A DNA stretch of 64,000 nt, taken from NCBI RefSeq assembly GCF_001456935.1, contig NZ_KQ758483.1, positions 248,001 through 312,000 on the forward strand, written 5' to 3'. Shown here one piece after another: positions 33,009 to 41,579 of this stretch. The notes beneath the pieces were generated by a model, which was not told the DNA's origin, searched no databases, and was given only the letters and a program-made list of their open reading frames with translations. Within the stretch, counting starts at the first letter, position 1. Every line of letters begins with the position of its first letter. The stretch comes from [Bacillus] enclensis. Its GTDB lineage: Bacteria > Bacillota > Bacilli > Bacillales > Bacillaceae_B. The position numbers and the translations under genes were made by a program.

Positions 33009-33261
33009 GCTGTTTGATTGGAGTGCAAGACGTAGACTCCTGCGGGAAGAGTAGCTTATTAGAAAAGCGGAAGGGCTTCGCTCAGAGGCGGGGGGCATGA
33101 GACGAATTGGCCACGAAGGCGTTCTTTGCCTTCTTGGCCGGTTTGGCTTATGACCTGTGCCTCTAAGCCCTGCAGCTAGACATGTGAGACCCCGGAGGCG
33201 AAGCCGAGGAGGCTCACAGGCTACCCGCGGAAAGCGAAGTCTTGCACGGAAATCAAACAGC
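33009..33261. repeat. Palindromic composite repeat, copy 2 (complete)
   Basis: Terminal inverted repeats GCTGTTTGATT(N4)TGCAAGAC (left) and the complementary GTCTTGCA(N4)AATCAAACAGC (right) bound the element. Inside, GACTCCTGCGGGAA and CCCGCGGAAAGCGAAG flank an inner fold-back unit (33065-33182) that is the reverse complement of the inner unit of copy 1. The element occupies the 460-bp gap between the M42 terminator and murE. It resembles the short interspersed palindromic elements of Bacillus genomes. Confidence 0.8.
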
Positions 33262-33427
33262 GGTATTAAAGCGGATTTTGTTTTAACCCTGACTACAAAG
33301 GGAAGAACTGAAATGGGTGTGAAAATGAACAGCAGTCAATTTAGGAGGTATTTCTCTTATCAAAGTCAGAATGATAAGGTAAAATAAATACAATATTATA
33401 TTTTGAACAATTGTGAGGGAACAAACA

Positions 33428-34903
33428 ATGAATACATACAACCTTTTAGAGAGCATCAAATTAAAAACTGTATATGGAGAATTGCCATCAGAAGTCAAAG
33501 ACATTTATGTCGACTCCAGAAAAGTGACGGCAGGAAGCGTATTTGTCTGCACAAGGGGCTACACCGTAGACGGTCATGATTTTGCCGGGAAAGCAGTGGA
33601 AAGCGGAGCAAAACTGATCATCGCCGAAAAGCAGCTTGATATCGATCTGGAAAAAGCTGCACTTGTCGTGGTGAAAGATTCCTTCAAGGCTTTGGCGCAC
33701 ATAGCGAATAAATACTATGATTATCCTTCGAAAAAATTAAATGTCTTTGGGGTAACCGGTACAAACGGGAAAACGACTGTTACGAATCTGATTTACTCAA
33801 TCTTGAAGAGGGATCATCAAAAGGCCGCACTCTCCGGCACGATCGGGTTTAATTTGGACGGTGAATTATTGCCCAGCGAGAATACGACATGCGACAATCT
33901 CACGAATCAACAAATGTTGGACACGGCAGCCCGAAAGGATATCCAGAACTTCATTCTTGAAGTTTCCTCGCACGGGTTGAGTCTTGGGAGATTATGGGGG
34001 ATAGACTTTGATATTGTAGCATTTACGAACCTGAGCCATGACCATCTCGATTACCATGAAACAATGGAGCATTACGGTTATGCGAAAGGTTTATTATTTT
34101 CACAGCTGGGCAACGACATTGAGAACCCTAAACATGTGGTATTAAATGCCGACGATGAATGGTTTGAGCGCTACAGCTATATGACGCCTCATGAAGTGAT
34201 CAGTTACGGCCTGGAAGCAAACGCAGATTTCAGGGCAGAGGGCATCACGTATGATAACGACAAGACAACCTTTACCCTGCACTCCCCTGATGGTTCTTTT
34301 GATGTGGAAATGAAGCTTCTTGGTAAATTCAATGTCTATAATATCCTTACGGCAATGGCTTGTCTGTATGCCCATGGAATGGAAGTGGAAAAATTGATCG
34401 GCATCATCAGGGAATTGCCGCCTGTAAGCGGAAGAATGGAAAAAGTGGAGGTGGAAGCACCGTTATCGGTATATATCGATTATGCACACACCCCTGATGC
34501 AATTGAGAAAGCGATTGAATCAGTGCTCCCATTCAAGCAGAATAAAATCATTTTCCTCGTGGGTACGGGAGGGAACCGCGATAAGTCCAAACGGCCTACG
34601 ATGGCAGAGAAAGCTTCGATGGCAGACTATGTCATCCTGACCACGGATGATCCACGCTACGAAGAATACGATAGTATTCTGGGAGATCTGGAAAAAGGAA
34701 TGCAGCATGACCAATATGCCTTGATTGGTGATCGGGCGGAAGCCGTCAAGCATGCAATAGAAGTAAGTGAACCGGGGGATATCATCATCTTCGCAGGGAA
34801 AGGGCATGAGGATTATCAAATTGTTGAGAACACAAAATATCCTCATAGCGATAAAAATATCGCAATCGGGCAAAGCAAAATAAAATACGCATCGGCACAA
34901 TAA
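33428..34903 (+). CDS. MurE-like UDP-MurNAc-tripeptide ligase (stand-alone copy)
   Basis: This Mur ligase of 491 residues adds the third amino acid to UDP-MurNAc-L-Ala-D-Glu. It has the ATP motif GVTGTNGKTTV, SSHGLSLGR, SHDHLDYH, and YIDYAHTPDAIEKAI. The position that selects meso-diaminopimelate, DNPR in typical MurE, reads DDPR (residues 407-410), so the Arg that contacts DAP is kept. GTGAGGGA precedes the ATG at 33428. It is outside a division/cell-wall cluster, so it may be a second copy next to the housekeeping murE elsewhere. Confidence 0.9.
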   Translation: MNTYNLLESIKLKTVYGELPSEVKDIYVDSRKVTAGSVFVCTRGYTVDGHDFAGKAVESGAKLIIAEKQLDIDLEKAALVVVKDSFKALAHIANKYYDYPSKKLNVFGVTGTNGKTTVTNLIYSILKRDHQKAALSGTIGFNLDGELLPSENTTCDNLTNQQMLDTAARKDIQNFILEVSSHGLSLGRLWGIDFDIVAFTNLSHDHLDYHETMEHYGYAKGLLFSQLGNDIENPKHVVLNADDEWFERYSYMTPHEVISYGLEANADFRAEGITYDNDKTTFTLHSPDGSFDVEMKLLGKFNVYNILTAMACLYAHGMEVEKLIGIIRELPPVSGRMEKVEVEAPLSVYIDYAHTPDAIEKAIESVLPFKQNKIIFLVGTGGNRDKSKRPTMAEKASMADYVILTTDDPRYEEYDSILGDLEKGMQHDQYALIGDRAEAVKHAIEVSEPGDIIIFAGKGHEDYQIVENTKYPHSDKNIAIGQSKIKYASAQ

Positions 34904-34911
34904 GTCTGCAT

Positions 34912-34944
34912 GATAAAAGGAACCAGCTTTTGGTTCCTTTTATT
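34912..34944 (+). terminator. Terminator of the murE-like gene
   Basis: AAAAGGAACCA/TGGTTCCTTTT is followed by ATTTGTTTTT. Confidence 0.88.
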
Positions 34945-35010
34945 TGTTTTTCATAGACGGACCAGCCAGTTTTTGCTACATTTAAAGTATTACTAAATCT
35001 GGAAAAGAGA

Positions 35011-36093
35011 ATGAAAAAAATGAAACTATCATTGTATTTGAATGATTATGAAACGGAAAAATTATTTTCGTACCTGAGATGGCTGTTCCTCCTGGTTTCA
35101 GTCATGATTTTCTATGTCCCGCCGTTTTCAATAAACATTCCCTCAAAAACAGAGCTGTTTCCTTACCTGCTGACAGCAGGCTGTATTTATATGCTTGTAA
35201 CGCAGATCGCTCTTTATCGGATGAGGGATAATAAAAAGAATCTTCACTATGTTTTAAAAGCCGGCATCCTGTTTGATTACATTGCCCTTATTTGGCTGAT
35301 GGCATTGTCAGGGGGAGTACATAGTCCGTTATATCCGATTTCAATTTTATTTGTCCTTCATGCCACCATTTACTGGAGGACAAAAGGGGCTTTCATCTCA
35401 CTTTTATCATTCAATGCTGCATACATTGCCATGGGCTATATGACAGTTGACTTAAGCCTTTTTGAGCATTATTTCACGGTGATGATGAATGTTTTTTTCC
35501 TCTGCATCATCGGCGTGTTCGGTGCATTGATCATGCTGAGGGAACGCTCCCATTTTGTGCAGAAAGAAACTTATCATTTTCTGATGCATCAGGACTATTT
35601 GTCGGGGTTATTCAATCACCGTTCCTTTCAGGAAAAGCTGAGGGAAAATGCAGCATCCGGAAAGTCATTCAGTTTACTTCTCGGAGATATTGATGATTTT
35701 AAGAAAGTGAATGATGAGTATGGACATCAAAAAGGGGACGAAGTGATCAAAGAAGTCGGTGATATATTGCGTGCTTTCTCATCCGATCATAAAGGGCAGG
35801 CATTCCGGTACGGCGGTGAAGAATTTGCATTGCTGTTACCACGTTTTGAAGAAGAACATCTGACCAGCTTCCTTGATAAATTATACGAGGAATTGAGAAA
35901 TGCACGCTCGCTTCCGATTTCAATGAGTTTCGGCCAGGCGGGTTCTTTTGAGGAAAACGAACCCGGTAAACTTCTTTCGCTTGCAGACAAGCGGCTGTAT
36001 AAAGCAAAGCAGTCCGGGAAGAAAAGGGTGTGCCTGGAAGGCGGAGAAATGTATTCCGGTGATTTGGACCATGTCATAAAAGAGGCAAAATAA
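35011..36093 (+). CDS. Membrane diguanylate cyclase (GGDEF)
   Basis: The 360-residue protein has about five or six N-terminal membrane helices (residues 20-175) as a sensor region and a C-terminal GGDEF domain with the active site RYGGEEF, so it should make c-di-GMP. No RxxD inhibitory site is found five residues upstream (the preceding text is DHKGQAF), so product inhibition may be absent. GGAAAAGAG precedes the start; an ATG three codons later (35020) is equally possible. An EAL gene is 4 kb downstream. Confidence 0.91.
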   Translation: MKKMKLSLYLNDYETEKLFSYLRWLFLLVSVMIFYVPPFSINIPSKTELFPYLLTAGCIYMLVTQIALYRMRDNKKNLHYVLKAGILFDYIALIWLMALSGGVHSPLYPISILFVLHATIYWRTKGAFISLLSFNAAYIAMGYMTVDLSLFEHYFTVMMNVFFLCIIGVFGALIMLRERSHFVQKETYHFLMHQDYLSGLFNHRSFQEKLRENAASGKSFSLLLGDIDDFKKVNDEYGHQKGDEVIKEVGDILRAFSSDHKGQAFRYGGEEFALLLPRFEEEHLTSFLDKLYEELRNARSLPISMSFGQAGSFEENEPGKLLSLADKRLYKAKQSGKKRVCLEGGEMYSGDLDHVIKEAK

Positions 36094-36124
36094 AAGAGAA
36101 GGCAGATTGCCTTCTCTTTTATTT
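36091..36124. terminator. Bidirectional terminator
   Basis: AAAGAGAAGGCA/TGCCTTCTCTTT with a 3-nt loop lies between the convergent GGDEF and nupC-type genes, with T-rich flanks. Confidence 0.9.
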
Positions 36125-36141
36125 TAATACCTATTTTCTTA

Positions 36142-37359
36142 TTAAATGAACATACCTGCAATCGCAGCACTCAATAATGATGCAAGGGCACCGGCGATTA
36201 CCGCTTTAATTCCAAGACGTGCAATGTCGCCTCTGCGGTTTGGAGCAAGTTTACCAAGCCCCCCAAGCAAGATTCCCAATGAAGAAATGTTAGCGAATCC
36301 GCAAAGAGCGAATGAGATGATCGCAACTGTCTTGTCAGAAAGATCGTCAATTTGAGGAGCAAAAGCAGAGTATGCAACAAATTCGTTGATGACAAGCTTT
36401 TGACCGATAAAGTTACCGGCAGTAACTGCTTCACTCCAAGGGACACCGATTGCAAAGGCAAGCGGTGAGAACACGTAACCAAGGATCAATTCGATTGATA
36501 AGTTATCAGCACCGAACCAGCCGCCGATACCGCCAAGGATTCCATTAATCAGTGCGACCAATGCGATGAACGCAAGTAACATTGCACCGATGTTCAGTGC
36601 AAGAGTAAGTCCGACACTGGCACCGTTTGCTGCCGCATCAATGACGTTTGTAGACTCGGAATCCGCTTCCATATCGAATTCTGCGGGTTCAGGCGTATCA
36701 TCCGTTTCTGGCACAAATAATTTTGCCATGACCAATCCGGCAGGCGCCGCCATGAAACTTGCTGCAAGCAGGAACTCAAGCGGTACACCGAGAAGTGAAT
36801 AACCAATTAAAACGGAACCGGCAACAGATGCCAATCCTCCGGTCATGACCGCGAATAATTCTGATTCAGTCATCCTGGAAAGATACGGACGAACGACCAA
36901 TGGTGCTTCAGTTTGACCAACAAAAATGTTTGCTGCAGCGGACATGGACTCGGCTTTTCTCGTGCCGAGAAGCTTTGATAGTCCGCCTCCCAAAATTTTA
37001 ATGAAGAACTGCATCACTTTTAAATAGTAAAGTACAGAAATTAATGCTGAGAAGAAAATAACTACAGGAAGAACATTAAACGCAAAGACGAATGCGATAT
37101 TTGACTTCTCTGAATACAATCCTCCGAACAGGAACTCTATCCCTTCGTTCGAATAGTTAATGATTTGATTGACTCCCATTGTCAGCCATTCTAAGCTATT
37201 TTGCCCCCAAGATGTTTTAAGGACGAGGAAAGCGAATAATAATTGAATCGCAAGTCCCCCAAGGACCGTCCTGAAATTGATTTTCTTTTTATTGGAAGAA
37301 AACAGGAAAGCGATTCCAAGTACGACCAAAATTCCAACAATACCCCATAAATACTGCAT
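36142..37359 (-). CDS. NupC family concentrative nucleoside transporter
   Basis: The 405-residue transporter has eight to ten membrane segments and the CNT signatures ESMSAAANIFVGQTEAPLVVRPYL (core NIFVGQTEAPL) and NEFVAYSAF. It imports nucleosides with protons or sodium. The start at 37359 follows TGAGGTG. It is a single-gene unit. The substrate range (pyrimidine or purine) is not visible. Confidence 0.94.
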   Translation of the reverse strand: MQYLWGIVGILVVLGIAFLFSSNKKKINFRTVLGGLAIQLLFAFLVLKTSWGQNSLEWLTMGVNQIINYSNEGIEFLFGGLYSEKSNIAFVFAFNVLPVVIFFSALISVLYYLKVMQFFIKILGGGLSKLLGTRKAESMSAAANIFVGQTEAPLVVRPYLSRMTESELFAVMTGGLASVAGSVLIGYSLLGVPLEFLLAASFMAAPAGLVMAKLFVPETDDTPEPAEFDMEADSESTNVIDAAANGASVGLTLALNIGAMLLAFIALVALINGILGGIGGWFGADNLSIELILGYVFSPLAFAIGVPWSEAVTAGNFIGQKLVINEFVAYSAFAPQIDDLSDKTVAIISFALCGFANISSLGILLGGLGKLAPNRRGDIARLGIKAVIAGALASLLSAAIAGMFI

Positions 37360-37529
37360 TCTTTTCACCTCATAATAATTAAGTAACAAACTTGATGCTT
37401 TCGGTTTTTTATTTTACAATTCTTTCAGAAGTCTGACAACCTACAATTACACGTTTTTTTCTAAGATGTACGGACAAGTTCCAAATTAGTATGCGCTATT
37501 ACAGCGTTTTCATGAAAGGGGATACAAAA

Positions 37530-37763
37530 ATGAAAATAAGAAAAAATTTTATGGAAGGTCTGGAACAAAAAGTATTTATACATGAAAATAAGAAAGAAGA
37601 ACTGTTTTTGATTGCGATTCCCAGCATCGAATGGTCTTATTTATTTACATATGAAGATGATGATATTCAGGAGAACATATTTCAATCATTGAAAAGGAGA
37701 GTTTCTGAGGAAAAAGCAGGGGTGATCGCCAGTCGGATATTGCAGTGGACGAGGGAGATGTGA
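37530..37763 (+). CDS. Small hypothetical protein, possibly YueH-like
   Basis: The 77-residue protein from the ATG at 37530 has GAAAGGGG upstream; a longer frame from 37491 has no site. It is basic and soluble (MKIRKNFMEGLEQKVF, LIAIPSIEWSYLFTYEDDD). The arrangement loosely recalls the YueH family, but I am not certain. No operon partner is evident. Confidence 0.62.
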   Translation: MKIRKNFMEGLEQKVFIHENKKEELFLIAIPSIEWSYLFTYEDDDIQENIFQSLKRRVSEEKAGVIASRILQWTREM

Positions 37764-37864
37764 CTTGGGAATCACCCAGAAACGAAGGCAGCTGTTAATT
37801 CGTTATGGGGATGTGCTGTCCGGAATTCGGGGATTTCGACATTATCTTTAATACGTTTTTGTGT

Positions 37865-37899
37865 TGAAGGTCATATTGGGTTAAATATGACCTTTTTTT
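37865..37899 (+). terminator. Intrinsic terminator
   Basis: AAGGTCATATT/AATATGACCTT is followed by TTTTTG, about 100 bp after the YueH-like gene. Confidence 0.88.
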
Positions 37900-38005
37900 G
37901 TGGTTTTTTAAAAAAACCTTTGAGAATATGGTTCTAATCATCATTTATGGGATTATTCCAAGCCAGTCCAGGGAGGATTTCAGTGATAACGGGGCCGCAG
38001 TCTCC

Positions 38006-38112
38006 TTAATTGTACCCTTAAATAAAATAATTGCGCCCCTTACAAAGGTAATTGCGCCCTTAGCAGATTAATTGCGCCACAAATCATCTTAATTGCGCCA
38101 CTCGTCAAATAA
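38006..38112. repeat. Degenerate 21-bp tandem array B (five units)
   Basis: The core TAATTGCGCC begins at 38028, 38049, 38069 and 38090, with a fifth variant TAATTGTACC at 38007. Spacings are 21, 21, 20 and 21 bp, and the remaining 11 bp of each unit vary. It lies in the 640-bp gene-free stretch before prfC. Confidence 0.8.
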
Positions 38113-38227
38113 ATCTCTATGCATTAGGTGAAACTGCCATTTACAGTCTGCACGATCCCTTACATGATCATCTAATAGACTCACGTCTCTGCCCCGGCCG
38201 TCTCCACTTTAGTATGATTCAGCTCCG

Positions 38228-38311
38228 GCAGCTAGAGGACACATTACTTAAGCCAAATCGGCCAAGAAGGCAAAGACCGCCTTCCCGTCTAATTCGTCTT
38301 AAGCCCCATGC
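38228..38311. repeat. Palindromic repeat, copy 3 (core only)
   Basis: Only the inner hairpin unit is present: CAGCTAGAGGACAC, then TTAAGCCAAATCGGCC, AAGAAGGCAAAGACCGCCTT and GTCTTAAGCC. It aligns with the inner unit of copies 1 and 2, but the outer arms are gone. It lies 115 bp from array B. Confidence 0.7.
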
Positions 38312-38403
38312 CACTGCACATGCGTACTCCTCTTAAAGTATTGATTTCTGTATGAACAAAGAATATGATGGGAAGGGAAGAATGTCGAGAAAGGATTTTA
38401 TGA

Positions 38404-39972
38404 ATGAAAAAAGACTTTAAAGATGAGGTCCAGTCAAGACGGACCTTTGCTATCATATCTCACCCTGATGCAGGGAAAACAACGTTGACGGAACAGCTTT
38501 TGCTGTTCGGGGGAGCGATCCGTGCCGCCGGGACCGTCAAAGGGAAGAAATCAGGCAAGTTTGCAACATCGGACTGGATGGAAATCGAAAAGCAGAGGGG
38601 AATCTCGGTTACCTCCTCTGTAATGGCATTTGATTATGATGACTACCGGGTGAACATCCTGGATACACCCGGGCACCAGGATTTCTCCGAAGATACGTAT
38701 CGGACATTGATGGCGGTCGACAGTGCAGTGATGATCATCGACTCCGCCAAAGGGATAGAAGCCCAGACCCTTAAGCTGTTCAAAGTCTGCCGTATGAGAG
38801 GGATTCCGATCTTCACCTTCATTAACAAGCTCGATCGTCAGGGACGTGAACCGCTTGAATTATTGGAAGAGCTCGAAGAAGTACTTGGAATCCAATCGTA
38901 TCCTATGAACTGGCCGATCGGTATGGGGAAAGAGTTTCTTGGGATTTACGACCGTTTCCACAACCGGATTGAACAATTCCGTGTTGAAGACGAGGACCGC
39001 TTCATTCCTCTTAATGATGAAGGGGAAATCGCCGGTGAACACTCCCTAAAGGATAATAACCTTTATAATCAAACATTGGAAGATGTACTTCTCCTCAATG
39101 AGGCAGGAAACGACTTTTCCCGGGAGCAGATTGCGAGCGGTGAGCTTTCGCCTGTGTTCTTTGGAAGCGCACTGACGAACTTTGGGGTTCAGACTTTCCT
39201 TGAGACGTATCTACAATTTGCACCGTCGCCTCAGCCCAGAAATTCGGACATTGGGGAAGTGGATCCCGTGAATGAAGAGTTCTCAGGGTTCATCTTTAAG
39301 ATCCAGGCTAATATGAATCCGGCCCACCGGGATCGAATTGCCTTCCTGCGCATTTGTTCCGGACAGTTTGAAAGAGGGATGTCAGTAAATCTCCCAAGGA
39401 CCGGGAAAAATATTAAACTGGCTCAATCAACGCAGTTTCTTGCCGACGACCGCAGTACGGTGAATGAAGCAGTCAGCGGGGACATTATCGGAATTTACGA
39501 TACAGGCACGTATCAAATCGGCGATACCCTTACCGCAGGGAAGAAACCATTCCAGTATGAAAAACTGCCGCAGTTTACACCTGAGCTATTTGTCCGGGTC
39601 ACCGCAAAAAACGTTATGAAGCAGAAGCACTTCCAAAAAGGGATCCTGCAGCTCGTACAGGAAGGTGCTATCCAATACTATAAAACTAGAACCGAGGATG
39701 TCATTCTCGGAGCAGTCGGCCAGCTCCAGTTCGAAGTTTTCGAACACCGGATGAAAAATGAATACAATGTTGACGTCCGAATGGAGCCGATCGGTTCAAA
39801 AATCGCCAGATGGATCGAAAATGAGGAAGACGTTAAAGAAACAATGTCCAGCTCAAGAAGTATGCTGGTAAAAGACAGGCACGAAAATCTCGTCTTCTTG
39901 TTTGAAAACGACTTTGCCATGAGATGGTTCTCAGATAAGCATCCTGACATAAAGCTATACAGCCTGATGTAA
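38404..39972 (+). CDS. prfC: Peptide chain release factor 3
   Basis: RF3 is the GTPase that recycles RF1/RF2 from the ribosome after termination. The 522-residue length is standard. GTP-binding motifs are [24 protein letters not shown] and NKLDR. Not all bacilli carry prfC. No strong ribosome binding site is obvious; GAAAGGAT lies 4-11 bp before the ATG. It is monocistronic and ends at a terminator. Confidence 0.96.
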   Translation: MKKDFKDEVQSRRTFAIISHPDAGKTTLTEQLLLFGGAIRAAGTVKGKKSGKFATSDWMEIEKQRGISVTSSVMAFDYDDYRVNILDTPGHQDFSEDTYRTLMAVDSAVMIIDSAKGIEAQTLKLFKVCRMRGIPIFTFINKLDRQGREPLELLEELEEVLGIQSYPMNWPIGMGKEFLGIYDRFHNRIEQFRVEDEDRFIPLNDEGEIAGEHSLKDNNLYNQTLEDVLLLNEAGNDFSREQIASGELSPVFFGSALTNFGVQTFLETYLQFAPSPQPRNSDIGEVDPVNEEFSGFIFKIQANMNPAHRDRIAFLRICSGQFERGMSVNLPRTGKNIKLAQSTQFLADDRSTVNEAVSGDIIGIYDTGTYQIGDTLTAGKKPFQYEKLPQFTPELFVRVTAKNVMKQKHFQKGILQLVQEGAIQYYKTRTEDVILGAVGQLQFEVFEHRMKNEYNVDVRMEPIGSKIARWIENEEDVKETMSSSRSMLVKDRHENLVFLFENDFAMRWFSDKHPDIKLYSLM

Positions 39973-39975
39973 TAA

Positions 39976-40014
39976 AAAATCCTTCAAAGAGAAGTCTTTG
40001 AAGGGTTTTTTTTG
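39976..40014 (+). terminator. Terminator of prfC
   Basis: AATCCTTCAAAGA/TCTTTGAAGGGTT is followed by TTTTTT. Confidence 0.9.
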
Positions 40015-40080
40015 CTTTCTAAGCTTAATCATTAGTAATGAATAGGTAAAAAGGTCTATGATGGAACCAGGACTATTTTT

Positions 40081-41118
40081 TTGAAATGGGGTTATCTATT
40101 GAATACTGGATGCGCTAATTGCCGTACCACTATGAATTTCTATGAAACTGGTTATCTTTATTTATTTCATGAGGAATGCAATATCAAACCTTTGAGAGAA
40201 GCATTACAAAAAGATGATCACACCTATGTTCTCCCATATCATAATATAGAATCACTTTATAAGATTCTTGAGCCATATGCTCATATACTGGTAGAACAAG
40301 GATGGACATGCAGTATCTCGAATTCTGATAAACCTGGTGAATATTATTTTGCAGAGGTTTTCCTAAATAAAATGAAATACAGGGACATGATAGAACTGAT
40401 CCAGAAAGGTGAATTCGTGAGTTACTTGCAGCCGATCATGGAGCTTGAGAAATATGAATTGTATGCGTATGAAAGTCTTCTCCGGAGTGCTGATCCTTCA
40501 CGAAAGATAAATCCAGGGCAATTGTTCAAAGCTGCTGAATTAACCGGATTTCATTCCATGCTGGATCAGCGTGCAAGGAAGACGGCGATCGAAAGCAGGG
40601 TGGGCAATATTGAAAAAGGCGTTAAGAGCTTTATTAATTTTCTGCCATCGACCATATACAATCCTGAGTATTGCCTGAAACATACTTTCCAAATCGTTGA
40701 TAAATACGGAGTGAACCCGGAGGATTTAGTTTTTGAAGTGGTAGAAACAGAGAAGATCGAGGATGTATCCCATCTGAAGTCCGTATTGGAAGTCTATAAA
40801 CGTGAAGGAATGAAAGTGGCTCTGGACGATGTGGGGAGCGGGTTTGCCACAATTGAAATGCTCTCACTCCTGCAGCCCGATATTGTCAAAATCGATCGTT
40901 CCTATATTTCAGGATGCGACAGGGATACTGATAAACAGCAATTTTTAAAAACAGTCATCCAAACTGCGCGGGAGTTGGGCATCTCCGTACTGGCTGAAGG
41001 AATTGAACGAAAAGAAGAGCTGGCATTCTGTAAAGAGGTCGGGGTCAACTATGGTCAGGGCTATCTGATCGGCAAGCCTGCTTTGGTCCCTGAAAAGCCG
41101 TTGATTTCCGCATTGTAA
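40081..41118 (+). CDS. EAL-domain c-di-GMP phosphodiesterase with a novel N-terminus
   Basis: The 345-residue protein has an EAL domain (residues about 105-345) with the complete catalytic set: ESLLR (Glu of EAL), the Asn in FINFLP, EVVETE, DDVGSG, VKIDR, AEGIE and QGYLIGKP. It should hydrolyse c-di-GMP to pGpG. The first 100 residues carry a CANC motif (GCANCRTTMNFYETG) and no known domain. The start is uncertain: a TTG at 40081, or a TTG at 40099 after GGGG. Confidence 0.88.
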   Translation: MKWGYLLNTGCANCRTTMNFYETGYLYLFHEECNIKPLREALQKDDHTYVLPYHNIESLYKILEPYAHILVEQGWTCSISNSDKPGEYYFAEVFLNKMKYRDMIELIQKGEFVSYLQPIMELEKYELYAYESLLRSADPSRKINPGQLFKAAELTGFHSMLDQRARKTAIESRVGNIEKGVKSFINFLPSTIYNPEYCLKHTFQIVDKYGVNPEDLVFEVVETEKIEDVSHLKSVLEVYKREGMKVALDDVGSGFATIEMLSLLQPDIVKIDRSYISGCDRDTDKQQFLKTVIQTARELGISVLAEGIERKEELAFCKEVGVNYGQGYLIGKPALVPEKPLISAL

Positions 41119-41137
41119 GCAATTTTTGTGGAAACTT

Positions 41138-41171
41138 CACTCCATGTCAATCGAGCATGGAGTTTTTTTAT
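41138..41171 (+). terminator. Terminator of the EAL gene
   Basis: ACTCCATG/CATGGAGT is followed by TTTTTTA. Confidence 0.88.
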
Positions 41172-41180
41172 ATTATCATA

Positions 41181-41208
41181 TTGACTTCCCTTCACATCAT
41201 GATAAAAT
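41181..41208 (+). promoter_or_regulatory. Promoter of the T-box leader
   Basis: TTGACT and TAAAAT are separated by 16 bp. Confidence 0.6.
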
Positions 41209-41214
41209 AATAAC

Positions 41215-41480
41215 TATAACCAATTACTTTAGTGCATAAAAGCTTAAAAGCGTTTAAGTGTAAAAATAAATAGTCAATGTCTTGGACAAATCAGTAGGAG
41301 CTCTTTTGACAGCAGCCAGAGACTAAGCGGAAGGTGGAAGCTTAGGTCAAAGATGATCTGAATTACAGTGTTCATAAAAGTCGTATCACTTTGACTTTTA
41401 TAAAGAGGCAGTCTTTACGAAGCGGGAGTTCATGATCTTACTTTGAGATTGAACTCCAACTAGGGTGGTACCGCGGAGAA
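41215..41480 (+). ncRNA. T-box leader, tyrosine specifier
   Basis: The conserved T-box sequence AGGGTGGTACCGCG is present at 41462-41475. Upstream, the stem I region includes GGAAGGTGGAAGC, and the specifier loop GATCTGAATTACAGT carries TAC, a tyrosine codon, followed by A. Uncharged tRNA-Tyr is expected to stabilise the antiterminator and allow transcription of the NhaC-type gene. The exact 5' end is inferred from the promoter. Confidence 0.92.
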
Positions 41481-41518
41481 ACTCTTCGTCCCTATATGAG
41501 GGATAGAAGGGTTTTTTC
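41480..41518 (+). terminator. T-box terminator
   Basis: CTTCGTCCCT/AGGGATAGAAG is followed by GGTTTTTT. It is the alternative to the antiterminator. Confidence 0.88.
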
Positions 41519-41579
41519 TATTTTCTGCACATGCTAAAGCTAACCATGACGACACAAATATAAAAGGAAGTGACAACAA

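Noticed and set aside
33157..33387. Arg/Ser-rich plus-strand frame in the composite repeat
   Set aside because: It lies within a palindromic element, has no ribosome binding site, and is not conserved in copy 1.
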